NCBI RefSeq assembly: GCF_000941055.1
Contig: NZ_CP007202.1
Span: 3,022,437 to 3,086,436, forward strand
DNA: 64,000 nt
From: Siansivirga zeaxanthinifaciens CC-SAMT-1
GTDB taxonomy: Bacteria; Bacteroidota; Bacteroidia; Flavobacteriales; Flavobacteriaceae
Direction: 5' to 3'
Shown here: positions 20,223 to 31,028 of the stretch, in pieces
How the letters are laid out: every line of letters begins with the position of its first letter
Numbering within the stretch: the first letter of the stretch is position 1
Position numbers and translations under genes: made by a program
Notes under the pieces: model-generated
Database searches by the model: none
What the model was told of the DNA's origin: nothing
The model's input: the letters and a program-made list of their open reading frames with translations, nothing else

Positions 20223-23200
20223 TTAAAAATCCAAATTAAAACCAAAATTAAATCTTGCTAAGGTAGGATAATCTCCTCTAAAACTAGAATCGGCAGTTTG
20301 ACTACTGTTAAATTCTCTATCGTCTGGTAAATCTGTCCATAAGAATAAGTTATTCCCATTAGCAAAAATACTTAGTGACTTAACTCCTAATTTCTCACAT
20401 GTCTTTTTTGGAACAGTATAGTTTAAAGCTATACTTCTTAATCTTGTTAGAGAGCCATCCCAGAAATTACGTCTTGGATCGTTAGCCCCTTGATCAAAAT
20501 TAAATGTTGGTTGTGTTCTTACTCCATTTGGATTATCTTTTGTCCAATATCCTAACTCATGAGCAAAGAAAGTATCAACTTGATTACTAAATGTTCTACT
20601 AGTGTAATTTCTGTTTGAATTTTGAGTACCGTAGAACTGAACAGAAAATTTCCATGCTTTATATTTGGCACCTACTGTAGCTGCCCAAGTTCTTTGAGGA
20701 CGTGTAGGGAAACCAAATGGCACATTATCAAAAGCGCCATTATAAACGCCATCTCCGTCGTAATCAACTAAATTATAATATCCAGGACGTATATTTCCTT
20801 GTCCATTAACCAAAGGAGTTGAACTGTATAAATCGTCAATACTTCCAAGTATGTTAGCAGGAATAGCAGACCTTGGTTGACCGATTGGATAACCGGCTGC
20901 TTTTTGGTAAAATGGGCGTAGTTCTGGATCTTCTCTGTCAATAACTAAATCCTTGGCTTGTGTGTAATTAAAATTACCAAAAATATTTAGTCCATTTGAA
21001 AACGTATGATTAGCACCTAAAACAATCTCAAATCCTCGAACCTCTACCTCTCCTCTATTAAACGCTGGAGGGTTAGCACCAAACCAATCTGGTACGGCTC
21101 TTTGAGTACTTGGTATTAAAATATTACTACGGTTTTCTCCATAAAAATCTAACTCTGCAGTAATTGAGTTTTTAAATAAACCTATATCTGCTCCTATATT
21201 ATACTTTGCAGCTGTTTCCCATTGTAAATTCGGATTACCAACATTAGCTTCAGAATAAAACACATAACTTTCGCGCACATTAGAAGCATTTGGGTTGATA
21301 AAAGCACCACCACCAATATTCCAAGTGGCTTGGTATTCAAATCTATTTCCACCACTGTCATCTCCAATTATACCATAAGATCCTCTAAATTTTAAATTAT
21401 TTACCCAATCAACCTTACTCATAAAAGCCTCGTTAGACACTGTCCAACCAGCAGCCACTGCAGGAAAAAGATCGAAACGGAACCCTGGACCATACTTTTC
21501 AGATCCATTATAAGCACCACTAACGTCTAAGAAATATCTCTTATCGTAATCGTAAGTAACTCTTCCTACCCAGTCTTCACGATACGTTAAAAAACCATTA
21601 CCTCTACCGTTTTGATTACGTCTTAGAAGTGCCAATCCTGTAACCGAATGTTTTTCAGCAAACGTTTGGCTGTAATTAAGAGAAAAATCATATAATAGAC
21701 GTCTACCAATCGAACCATTTCTTATACTTGGAGTACTAAGTGTCCATGGAAATGGCACAAAACCAAAATCATTAATCCCATTTGGAGACTCAATTCGCTC
21801 TTCGAAAAATTCATTATAAACACGATAATTAACATTTTCTTGACCATCTGCACCAGGATCATTTAAACGCTGCTCACTTTCTGATGTATTATCTAAAGAT
21901 AAACGGCCTTGGAAACTTAATCCATCGGTTATAAAGTCTAATTTTTGTTTTAAAATAAAATCGGTATTTATATTAAATGTATTTGTAGTAGAGTATCCGG
22001 TATTAGTTAACGTCACAAGAGGGTTAGTATTTGCAAAGATATCCCTATTATCTCTACCAAAAAAACCATCAGGAAAAACTGGTGTATAAGCATTTGGAGA
22101 TAACTCATATATAGCGTTTGTTACTAAATTAAGGTTACCAGGTGTTTGCTGAATTCCTAAGAACCCTCCTAAATTTACAGAAAACTCGGTGGTTTTTGTA
22201 ATATTAAAGTCTATATTACTACGAAAATTAAATCGTTCGTAGCTAAACTCGCTTTCATATCCTTTCCCATTATCATAACTAGCTCCATCAAAAACATCAG
22301 AAACTGTTTGGTAAGCTAAACTACCAAAATATTTAGCGTTATTTCCACCTCCTCTAACAGATAAATTGACACGATAATCTTGTGCCAAATCTTTTAACAG
22401 AATATCACGCCAATTAACATTGGGGTAAATAAAACTTTCAGCTTCATTTGCTGGATTACGATATCTATCAGCAATAGGCAATGGACGTATTAAATTCCAT
22501 GAATCTTCATTTTGAGCAAGCTCACGATATATCGATGAGTTTGCTTCTAATATAGCATCATAAGCATCTAATTTTTCAGGTACCTTAGAAGCGAACTTGA
22601 ACGTTGTATTTGCCTGTAAAGACAATTGCGCTTTACCCTTTTGTCCTCTTTTTGTGGTAACTAAAATAACACCATTTGCTCCTTGTACACCAAAAACGGC
22701 TGTAGCAGAAGCATCTTTAAGTACAGAAATATTTTCAATATCGTTAAAATCAAGATTGTCAATATTTCTAGGAACACCGTCTACAAGTATTAAGGGCTGT
22801 CCTGAACCATTCCAAGAGGCCTGACCACGAATAAAAATTTGCATATCATTTCTTCCAGGAACACCACTACCATTTATAGCAATAAGTCCAGGTAAATTAC
22901 CTTGTAATGCTTCTTCTACGTTGGTAATACCACCCGTTATAGCCTGCAAATCTTCACCTTTTATTTGAGTAATAGATCCTACAACGCTTTCCTTCTTTTG
23001 GGTACCATAGCCCACAAGAACTATTTCTCCTAGTGTTTCCCCTACTTGCTCAAGAATTATATTAATTAGGTTTCTACCATTAATAGGAACCTCTTGTGCT
23101 TTATACCCAACGTACGAAAAAACGAGTGTTTGTTGAGCATCAACCTCTATACTATAATTCCCATTAAAATCTGTAGCTACACCTTTAGATGTACCCTTTA

Positions 23201-23357
23201 CCAAAACTGTGGCACCTGGTAAGGGCAAACCATCTGCGGATACAGTACCCGATACTGTCTGAGCATTTGTTATTGCCATACAGGACAGTATCATTCCTGT
23301 TGCAATCAAAATTCGCTTAAGATCAAGCGTAAATTTTAGTGTCCTTTTTAATTTCAT
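20223..23357 (-). CDS. SusC/RagA TonB-dependent outer-membrane transporter (pair 2)
   Basis: The protein is 1044 residues. Order: signal peptide ending in ITNAQ (about 1-33), carboxypeptidase-regulatory-like domain (VSADGLPLPGATVLVKGTSKG and DFNGNYSIEV, about 36-110), a TonB/plug region with LGEIVLVGYGTQKKESVVGS, plug core PLILVDGVPRNIDNLDFND and ANGVILVTTKRG, then the barrel ending in FGFNLDF. It is the first gene of an 11-kb operon of five genes with gaps of 12-47 bp. The operator copy 55 bp upstream is imperfect (second half TATGG), and another copy stands 655 bp upstream, so its control may be more complex than that of the lyase genes. Confidence 0.96.
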   Translation of the reverse strand: MKLKRTLKFTLDLKRILIATGMILSCMAITNAQTVSGTVSADGLPLPGATVLVKGTSKGVATDFNGNYSIEVDAQQTLVFSYVGYKAQEVPINGRNLINIILEQVGETLGEIVLVGYGTQKKESVVGSITQIKGEDLQAITGGITNVEEALQGNLPGLIAINGSGVPGRNDMQIFIRGQASWNGSGQPLILVDGVPRNIDNLDFNDIENISVLKDASATAVFGVQGANGVILVTTKRGQKGKAQLSLQANTTFKFASKVPEKLDAYDAILEANSSIYRELAQNEDSWNLIRPLPIADRYRNPANEAESFIYPNVNWRDILLKDLAQDYRVNLSVRGGGNNAKYFGSLAYQTVSDVFDGASYDNGKGYESEFSYERFNFRSNIDFNITKTTEFSVNLGGFLGIQQTPGNLNLVTNAIYELSPNAYTPVFPDGFFGRDNRDIFANTNPLVTLTNTGYSTTNTFNINTDFILKQKLDFITDGLSFQGRLSLDNTSESEQRLNDPGADGQENVNYRVYNEFFEERIESPNGINDFGFVPFPWTLSTPSIRNGSIGRRLLYDFSLNYSQTFAEKHSVTGLALLRRNQNGRGNGFLTYREDWVGRVTYDYDKRYFLDVSGAYNGSEKYGPGFRFDLFPAVAAGWTVSNEAFMSKVDWVNNLKFRGSYGIIGDDSGGNRFEYQATWNIGGGAFINPNASNVRESYVFYSEANVGNPNLQWETAAKYNIGADIGLFKNSITAELDFYGENRSNILIPSTQRAVPDWFGANPPAFNRGEVEVRGFEIVLGANHTFSNGLNIFGNFNYTQAKDLVIDREDPELRPFYQKAAGYPIGQPRSAIPANILGSIDDLYSSTPLVNGQGNIRPGYYNLVDYDGDGVYNGAFDNVPFGFPTRPQRTWAATVGAKYKAWKFSVQFYGTQNSNRNYTSRTFSNQVDTFFAHELGYWTKDNPNGVRTQPTFNFDQGANDPRRNFWDGSLTRLRSIALNYTVPKKTCEKLGVKSLSIFANGNNLFLWTDLPDDREFNSSQTADSSFRGDYPTLARFNFGFNLDF

Positions 23358-23412
23358 ATAAATTTAGTTCATAATTAGTATTCACAAATGTAGATGTTAA
23401 AGTATGTTAAAT

Positions 23413-23431
23413 CTGTCCTGTTTTGTATGGT
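23413..23431 (-). promoter_or_regulatory. Direct-repeat operator copy 2 (SusC pair 2 operon)
   Basis: CTGTCCTGTTTTGTATGGT has a perfect first half-site (TCCTG) and a degenerate second half (TATGG) at the standard 10-bp offset. It lies 55 bp before the SusC ATG, within the usual 51-68 bp range. Confidence 0.6.
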
Positions 23432-24012
23432 TGAGTTTAGTTGATTACTTTTTAATGATTCAAAAATAGACCTTGAAAGGGGAACATATGTACTTAAAAA
23501 GTGACTTAAAAGTCCCAATTTGTATTTTTTTTCTACAAAATTACAATTCTTGGAAGATCTATGTAGTACAAGGATATTATTTTTAATAACGCTTATTTAA
23601 AATAAAGTATCAATAAAAATTAATGTTTTAATTACCAAATATTTTATAAAAGAAACATTATAATCGTCTTTATTGTATTTGAGGTCATAAGTCAAATTGG
23701 ATTGGTACTCTACGTATTAAACTTCTTTTTTTAATTTTTTTGATTTTAAATAATTAAAAAAAAGAATTTTAATTAGACCAATATGTACTAGAAAGAATTC
23801 AACCTTTACTATAAAGCAAAAAACAAACGACCTAAACGTAATCTAAAAATACTTAAGCCATTCTCATACAAGACTGTGTATATAAAAACAATCAGATTTT
23901 GTTAAATATATAACCTACTTTTAATGTGTTTTTTAATCTCATAAATGTTTAGTTGTTTAATTGTTTTGTTGTTTATTATTAAAATCAAATATAATACCTT
24001 AAAAATGTTAAG

Positions 24013-24031
24013 CTGTCCGGTCTTGTCCTGC
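24013..24031 (-). promoter_or_regulatory. Direct-repeat operator copy 3 (orphan)
   Basis: CTGTCCGGTCTTGTCCTGC matches the repeat with one change in the first half (TCCGG). It stands 655 bp upstream of SusC and 484 bp beyond the end of the split propeller gene, with no gene at the normal distance. Confidence 0.6.
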
Positions 24032-24514
24032 AAAAATTAAATAAAACATTTTTTCAGCACTAAAACTTTGAAAATTCGATTATTTATACCCATAGTTTAT
24101 AAATAGTTATTAAAATATATTGGTAAATAATACTTAAACAAGAATACTTAAAATTCGTAAATATTAAGAATAGGATTTTTGTCTATATTTAATATCTAAT
24201 GAATATATAAAATACACCCTAATATAGTAATTTATTTAATTTCATTTTATTTAAACCAAAAAAAAATACAGAGTGTTTTCAGGCTGATTTATTCATGTTC
24301 ATGGTATCATCTAACTAAAAGCAACATTGCTAATTGAATAATATTTATAGTTATATAAAAATTAATACTCTCAAAAAATTATTTTACTGTTATAACTAAT
24401 TTTTATACCATGTATAAAGTATTAAAATTTAATGCAAATGAACTGTTCTATATGGTTATAAAAAAATTATATACTTTTGGTTTTGTTAATTATAAATACA
24501 ACTGAAAGTTAGTT

Positions 24515-27500
24515 TTATTTAATTACAAGTTTTTTATGATACACTTTATTGCCATCGGCAAGAATTTTTACTAAGTACATGCCTGAATTTAATTTAACGT
24601 TGTTTTTAACTTCCATTCGCCCTGTTTTTGTTGAATTTTCAAACATTACTTTACCTAATATATCATAAATTAATACTTTGGCATTAGTAAAATTATCAAA
24701 AGTTATAGTAAAACTATCTTTAGCAGGATTTGGATAGATTTTTATTGAAGTTATCTTTAAATTGTTATTTTTTACACTAAGCAATGGGCCTCCACTTCCA
24801 AAAACTTGCCATTTGCTTCTAGGATCATTTTCTTCAAAATCATCTATTTCAATAAGGTTATAACAATTGCCATCTGTTTGATGATACAAAAATCTACCAC
24901 TATTTTTTGCTTCAAATCTAAAAGTATCATCTGTATTATTATAATGTACTGTCCATAATTTATCGGTATCGATTGCTGGTGCTTCTTTAGTTGTACTAAC
25001 CACTAGATAAGCCCCTGCTGCAAAACTACCTCCTGTAGCACGTAATATACCGCTATCTTGACTATCAATATTATAGTAGTCTACACCATCAACATTTGTT
25101 TTAACAAATACCCATTTTCTATCTATACCTTCACCTACATCATGCATAACAACAGGCTGAGCGCTTGATGCAGCCCCTAAATACTTTCCTGTAGCAACAT
25201 TGACCAACTCATAAACGCCTTCGGCACCAGCGCCACCGCCACCTTGACCATTAGTAATTTTCATTCGGTCAAAATTAAATCCCCCAACTTCACCAACAAC
25301 TTTAATTTTTTGAATACCCTTTTTTAGGGTTATATTGGCTTTAGTGCCTTTAAAGATTGTTAAACTAGGGGTTGTAGTTAATGATATTGATGCTAAGGTA
25401 TTTGATCCACTAACAATTTTTAGTTTCTTACTAGATCCTGGCGATGCTGTAAATACTTATACTTCATACACGCCATCTTCAGGGACATCAATTGTATATT
25501 CTGCAAAATCGTTAGCTTCCCAAGAATTTAAATAAAAAATGGAATTACTCCAACGTGTTACATTAACCCCGCTCTTTGTAGTATAATATTCTGCTTCAAT
25601 GGTTGAGGGTATTTGATGAATTTTTGGGTTTACAGTAATGGTTCGTGATGCTTGAGCAGGGGTAAAATATTCGCTTCCTTCATCTGAAACAGTTATTGTT
25701 GCCGTGCCAGCACCTAAAATTTGTCTCACTTGGTTATCCCAAACTACTGCCACTTGATTATTAGGACAAATAAATCTTAAATTCGCGTCTGGGTTATTAC
25801 TTGTAGCGATAAGACTAAAAGCCGGGTCTCCTGAAGTTACATTAGGAATAGCCTGAAAATTAATAACTTGCTGTCTTATGGGCACCTGGTATTCATGGCT
25901 AACAATGGGTGCTGTATTATAAACATCATTGCCAGTTTGCAGAGCATTAATCGTTGTAATCCCAGCACGTTTTACTTGTATTTTTCCATCAACAATAATG
26001 GCAACATCGGTATTTGTACTCTCATATTGCACCGGTAATCCAGAACTTGCGGTTGCTGTTAAAGTTTGATTGGGATTACCCCAAGTATAGGTGTTGGGAG
26101 ATAAATTAAACGAAATGGTTTGATTTGATTTTGAAGCATTAGCATTAATCAATAAGGTTTGAGAAACTTGAGGCGCGGCATCAAATGTACCATTACCATT
26201 CTGGTTTGCTATAATTTCGCATGAACCTACACCCATTATTTGTACTTGATTGCCATTAACAATTCGGGCAATATTTGTATTAGAGGACTTGTAAGAAACT
26301 GGCAGCCCTGAACTAGCGGTTGCATTTAATGTAAAATTAGGATCACCTTCTGTTTTTGGGGCTAATCCACCGAAACTAATGGTTTGGGGTGTGTACTCTT
26401 CCTTTTGCAATTGGAAAACAAAACAATGAATGGGCACTTTATCGCTATTAACGGCCTCACTAAATACCACTGCAATAATACCATTATCCATTACAGTGAT
26501 ACTTTTTCTATCATTAATACCTACGTTAGTTCTAAAATCTTCACGCCAAGAATAAGTGCCTGCCAAAGCACTTGTTATCACAAAATTACCACCAGATAAA
26601 TTAAACTTGTACATGCGATTGCCATAAAATATTCCTAAAGAACCTTTATTTCGATCTTCCAAAAATTCCGTATCATTTTGTTTTCTAAGGTAATTATAGG
26701 GATCTGTTCCTTTGGGATTGATATACATGTAAACATCATTTTTAGGAGAAATGGCTAACTGTGGTCCACCAGCCCAACCAGCATTGTCTGGAACACTACG
26801 CGGATCTGCTATTAAAAAGGGGGCATGATTAATAACTGGCAAATCGAAACTCTTCCCATCCATTGTTGTGGCTTTATCGTTCATTCGCGAACCTAATTCC
26901 ATTACATAAACACCTTCATTTAGGGCAGTTGGTGATTCTGCCCAGCGCGGTGAATACGCATAATAAAATTTGCCATTTATAAAATAGGCACTACCGTAAC
27001 TAAACCCACGTTCGCCTTGAGTTACTTCTTGTCCTGTACCTTGAATAATTGTTACTTCTTCAGACCACGTGTTGCCGTTGTAGTAGGTCATTATTATATT
27101 TCCTCCAACCGCAGAACCTAAACGTCTTTCAAAATACATTTCACCCAAATCGTTATTAAATAAATCGGGGTAAGTTACACTTGTTATTTTTTTACCAGGA
27201 ATTAAATAATCTTGTTGTGGCAAAAAGTTGGCAGCTATAAAATCTTCGTCCGGACCAAATGCTATATTCTTTTTAGATTGGATATAATTTAAGTCTTCGT
27301 TGTGATGATCGAACATTAAATGAACGGTGCCATCAATAGGACAAATCCCAATATTGGTAGTTAAATGTGTATCTCCTTTACCCCCCACTAAACTTAATTT
27401 CGCTGGTAATGCAACATGTACCCAATTGCCTTCACCTATTTTTTTTCTTGACACCATTAAGGTACGATCTGCCCATCCACCACGATACCAAGTGTAAAAC

Positions 27501-27718
27501 ACATAACCATTTACTACCTTAACACAATTTCCATGCGGATTGATACTTGCACCATAATGATATGGTTTTGGGTCATCGGCTTTCCAGAAATAAAAAGCAT
27601 CGTTTGTAACAACCGTGTTTTCTAAAATGGTAACTTGAGCATTACCACCTAATGAAATAAGATTAATAATTGATAGAAAAACGATGAAACGAAAACGGAC
27701 TGAAAATCTATTAACCAT
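24515..27718 (-). pseudogene. BNR_4 propeller lyase (PL24/PL25-like), Ig-like repeats, CBM6, RICIN-like and T9SS tail; interrupted by one in-frame TAA
   Basis: One minus frame of 1068 codons is broken only by TAA at 25457-25459 (codon 754). Before the stop: signal peptide (to about 28), a beta propeller (about 30-430) with INPHGNC (His62), WYRGGWADRTLMVSRKK and GICPIDGTVHLMFDHH, three Ig-like repeats (about 430-690), then the front of a CBM6-like domain (IEAEYYTTKSGVNVTRWSNS). After the stop the same frame finishes that domain (VFTASPGSSKKLKIVSG, GGFNFDRMKI) and continues with a RICIN-like module and a T9SS sorting domain (IKIYPNPAKDSF ... YHKKLVIK). Propellers of this type include the PL24/PL25 ulvan lyases, which act by beta-elimination; the assignment is by architecture. 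If the stop is real, the product keeps the propeller but loses its export tail. The downstream ATG at 25264 has no signal peptide, so it is not a separate gene. Confidence 0.85.
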
Positions 27719-28317
27719 AATTTTTTTATTTATTTATCTAACTATTAAGATCACAATCACTTGCAGAAACAACAAATACAAGTTCTAATCGAAAAGAAAA
27801 ACGATATTAACTATTTAAAATTAATAATTAAGAGAATGAATCCCTTTTAACGAATCAATTCCTTAGTAATTAAAACATAGTTTTCGAAATCCTAATAATC
27901 AATTAAATATCTTTAAAAATTAAATTTACCCTATCCTGTTTTGTCCTGCATTACTATATAATAACGCCGAGGCGTGATTTTACTCAATATAAGGCAAACC
28001 ATTATTCAAAGCCAAAGAGATAGAGGGTATTGCATATCAAACTAAAAACAAGTAAAACAGTGATATTTATTTGTATGCGAAGTTTATCATTTGTTGCCTA
28101 AATAAAGTCTGTTTCTTTATTCAATTTAATAGTTGCTAAATTATGAAGACGTAATAACAAAAGCTCTCCAAAATCTAATTTCTCTTTACTAATAAACACG
28201 AACTTTAATAAGGCTTTCCTAACTATATTGAAACAATTTTACGATTTAATTAGGCTTTCTATTATGGCATCACCAGCGACCGTTATTAACATCATAGCAT
28301 TACTGCTTACGCTACTT
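27719..28317. other. Intergenic region upstream of the first propeller gene
   Basis: The 599-bp gap holds operator copy 4 at 27931-27949. Between the operator and the gene start is an unusually long 212-bp leader. In 27950-28317 the minus strand carries a broken protein-like frame (for example a stretch reading DFGELLLLRLHNLATIKLNK) with stops; it may be a decayed gene but is not recognised. Confidence 0.45.
27931..27949 (-). promoter_or_regulatory. Direct-repeat operator copy 4 (first propeller gene)
   Basis: CTATCCTGTTTTGTCCTGC has two perfect TCCTG half-sites 10 bp apart and is the best match to the consensus. It lies 212 bp before the ATG at 27718, the longest spacing in the set. Confidence 0.8.
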
Positions 28318-31020
28318 TTATTGCTTTATTAACTTTATAAACACAGGTTTTTCCAAATTAATTTTAACAAAATAAATGCCATTAGGTTTATCCTCAATAT
28401 TTAATGTTAATTTTCCAGCATTAAGTTGATATCTTTTAAAGCCAATTAATTGTGATTGCGTATTATAAATTTCCAAATCCATTACTTCCAAATCACTAGG
28501 TACAAATATTTCGAAAATGCCCGTTGAAGGATTCGGATAAGCTTTAATGTTGTCCAGCAAATTGATGGTTTTAGCCATTTTTCCTTGGCAAGCATCCTTA
28601 CTTACAACTTCTATATTATCACCATGATTAACATCGATACTGAAATGAGATTGGTAGGTTTCTAATATTTGATTACCATTCTTGTAAACCGTATATGGGG
28701 CAACGCCAGTTACTACTGAAACCTCGACAGACTTTTTAATTACTTCCATCTTACCAGACAAACTAACCCCACCTTCAATCGATACTTGATAACACTGCTC
28801 AAAATCCTCCCCATCTACGGTAATACATAAGTCGTATGTGCCTGGAGAGAGATTTTCAATGCTAGTGGCACCAGTAAAGTTATATGTAGCGCCATTTAGG
28901 CTTGCCACATAATTATAGGTTGCATTTGCTGTAATGAGTACCTTACCGTTTTGCTTATTTATACAAGTTTCACCAATGGTTTGAATATTGAAGTTATTCG
29001 CAGGTAACTCTAGAGGTCCAGGGACAATTCCAAAAGCTGAGATAGAAGCCGAAGCAGACTCCTGTCCAGCCAACATATTGACAATATTAAAACGCAGTTT
29101 ACGTGCTGTAATAAGATCGAAATTAACCGTCTTTGCAGTACCAATTTCGGAACCAGCAATAAGTTCTGTCCACTGACTACCATCCCAATAATCCAATGTC
29201 CAATCCTTAATTCTTGTTGAGGCTTCTTTTACAGTGATTCCTTTAACCGTTTTGTTAATACCTAAATCTAACAAAAGCCACTCTCCAGTTCCTGCATTTC
29301 GGGACTCCCAATACGTAGCGTCATCATTATCATTTGCCAATTTAGCTTCTGCATTGGTTTTGGATGAGGATGCCGACATATACCTATTATGCAATCGTAA
29401 CTGTAATTGTGCATCGAATAAAGAATTAGGATATACCTGCTGACCACGCAACTCGTCTAAACCTTCATTTTTAAACGTTATATTTTCTCCTGCGCCTACC
29501 TGAAAACCTACAAAAAGAGGATTTGGAAACGTATGTGTTCTTCTTTGTGTTGTATTAGAGATAAACCAAAAATCGTAGAGCCTTGTTGTAAAATTAGCCT
29601 CATGTTTAAAATTCCAAAATGTTAAATAAGGTCCACTATTGGGGTAAGATGTCTCTGCTCCTCCATTACCTAATAAAATACCCCCTTGTATGTTATCCAA
29701 TAAATTGGCATAAGGATGAGAAGCATGACAATCTATTGATTGGTCGGGCTGCATAGGACAATTTATAAAAACTGAACTTGTAGTACTCCAGCGCATTCCT
29801 GGGCCATGTAGCATCCCCTTTTCATTAGCATTTACCAAGCCTTCGCTACATGTATCTATGCAATTTTCAAATAGAACACCGTAACTATATCTGGAATAAA
29901 AACCAGTATGCCCACGTTTTCCATAAATATTAATATTTTTTACAGTTACAGCTAAACTTTTTTCAATAAAAATACATTCGTTCCAATCTTTAAAATCGCA
30001 ATTTCTTATCCAACCATTGACTACGTTACTAAAAAAAACAGATTGCCAAGCATAATCAACAATATTATTGGCATGGTGCACAAAAATTTCCGGATAGTCT
30101 TTCCAACCACTCGTAAATAAAATATCCTCAACGCCTACTTCGCTAATGGTATTATAGGTTCTTAGAACGGTAGTAGAAGATACAGGCATATTTAACTGTA
30201 CGGGGTTTTTAAACGTTACTTTATTTCCAGATATTTTGGTAATCAAATGTTTTTCAAAAGGCCGAATACCATCTCTATTAATGATAGTCCATCTTACATT
30301 AGGTGTTAATCCAGGCATATTGGCCTCTAAATTATCTGTTGTTTTTTGAAATAAATCTACGTACTGCCCTACTGATAGATTAGCAGTACTAGCCACCTGA
30401 ACTTCAAAATCACCTTTTTTTATTTCTGATGTTACTTGTGTAATATCATTTGAATCTGTATTAGTAGGCATAAACAGAAATCTATAATCTATGGTGTCAT
30501 TGTCAAACTTTCCCTCATTAAATTTATCTGTATAAATTTCGGTACCCCCAGTACTGGCCCCAGCTCCTTTTAAAACTATATTGCTGCCATTTATGGTTAT
30601 AGGTTGGGTTTTAGTGGTTTCGCTAGAAACGATGTACCTACCAGCAGGAAAGAAAACAACGGTTGGTTGGTTACTTGCCTCGGCAGCATCAATAGCAGCT
30701 TGAATAGCCACATCATCATAACCTGCATCATTAGGAATGGCTCCATAATCGGTTACGCTTATGGTATTCCAACCAGAAACATCCGGTATTTCCTTCTCCG
30801 AAAAATGGTAGCCTGTATAGGAGAAATCATTTAATGTAGCTTCCGATAAATTGCCTGTTAACTTTTTAGAAGCAAAATCTACCCAGGAAGGTGCTTCTAT
30901 ATTTTGGGCATACATGGCAAACCCTATTAAAAAAGTTAAAAAATAAATTATTTGTTTCAAAAAAGTAATTTTGAAAAACAAGGACACACATCCCTTATTA
31001 ATTTTTAAATTCACAAACAT
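28318..31020 (-). CDS. Secreted right-handed beta-helix protein (pectate-lyase superfamily, DUF4955-like) with discoidin domain and T9SS tail
   Basis: The 900-residue protein has a signal peptide ending in AMYAQ (about residue 39). The first half opens with the pectate-lyase-superfamily start (ISVTDYGAIPNDAGYDDVAIQAAIDAA, VFFPAGRYIV) and continues as a beta helix (NIVLKGAG, VEDILFTSG, GWIRNCDFKDWNECIFIEK). A discoidin-like domain follows (about 545-665; EWLLLDLGINKTVKGITVKE), then a two-part beta module (about 675-825) that is shared with the C-terminus of the propeller protein at 31735, and a T9SS sorting domain (IKAYPNPSTGIF ... FIKLIKQ). Catalytic activity is unproven; lyase or hydrolase action on the polymer surface is likely. 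It is the last gene of a three-gene unit. Confidence 0.75.
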   Translation of the reverse strand: MFVNLKINKGCVSLFFKITFLKQIIYFLTFLIGFAMYAQNIEAPSWVDFASKKLTGNLSEATLNDFSYTGYHFSEKEIPDVSGWNTISVTDYGAIPNDAGYDDVAIQAAIDAAEASNQPTVVFFPAGRYIVSSETTKTQPITINGSNIVLKGAGASTGGTEIYTDKFNEGKFDNDTIDYRFLFMPTNTDSNDITQVTSEIKKGDFEVQVASTANLSVGQYVDLFQKTTDNLEANMPGLTPNVRWTIINRDGIRPFEKHLITKISGNKVTFKNPVQLNMPVSSTTVLRTYNTISEVGVEDILFTSGWKDYPEIFVHHANNIVDYAWQSVFFSNVVNGWIRNCDFKDWNECIFIEKSLAVTVKNINIYGKRGHTGFYSRYSYGVLFENCIDTCSEGLVNANEKGMLHGPGMRWSTTSSVFINCPMQPDQSIDCHASHPYANLLDNIQGGILLGNGGAETSYPNSGPYLTFWNFKHEANFTTRLYDFWFISNTTQRRTHTFPNPLFVGFQVGAGENITFKNEGLDELRGQQVYPNSLFDAQLQLRLHNRYMSASSSKTNAEAKLANDNDDATYWESRNAGTGEWLLLDLGINKTVKGITVKEASTRIKDWTLDYWDGSQWTELIAGSEIGTAKTVNFDLITARKLRFNIVNMLAGQESASASISAFGIVPGPLELPANNFNIQTIGETCINKQNGKVLITANATYNYVASLNGATYNFTGATSIENLSPGTYDLCITVDGEDFEQCYQVSIEGGVSLSGKMEVIKKSVEVSVVTGVAPYTVYKNGNQILETYQSHFSIDVNHGDNIEVVSKDACQGKMAKTINLLDNIKAYPNPSTGIFEIFVPSDLEVMDLEIYNTQSQLIGFKRYQLNAGKLTLNIEDKPNGIYFVKINLEKPVFIKLIKQ

Positions 31021-31028
31021 TAGCTTAA

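Larger units (their letters stand above)
23358..24514. other. Long AT-rich intergenic region with two operator copies
   Basis: These 1157 bp lie between the first SusC and the split propeller gene. I see no convincing reading frame, RNA gene or terminator. The region holds an imperfect operator 55 bp before SusC and a second, better copy at 24013-24031 that is not close to any gene start. The rest is very AT-rich with runs of A or T up to 9. A long leader, a small RNA or the scar of a deleted gene could each explain it. Confidence 0.5.

Noticed and set aside
24515-25264. Separate gene for the 249-residue frame
   Set aside because: It starts inside a CBM6 domain, has no signal peptide despite a T9SS tail, and is in the same frame as the upstream propeller gene across a single TAA.
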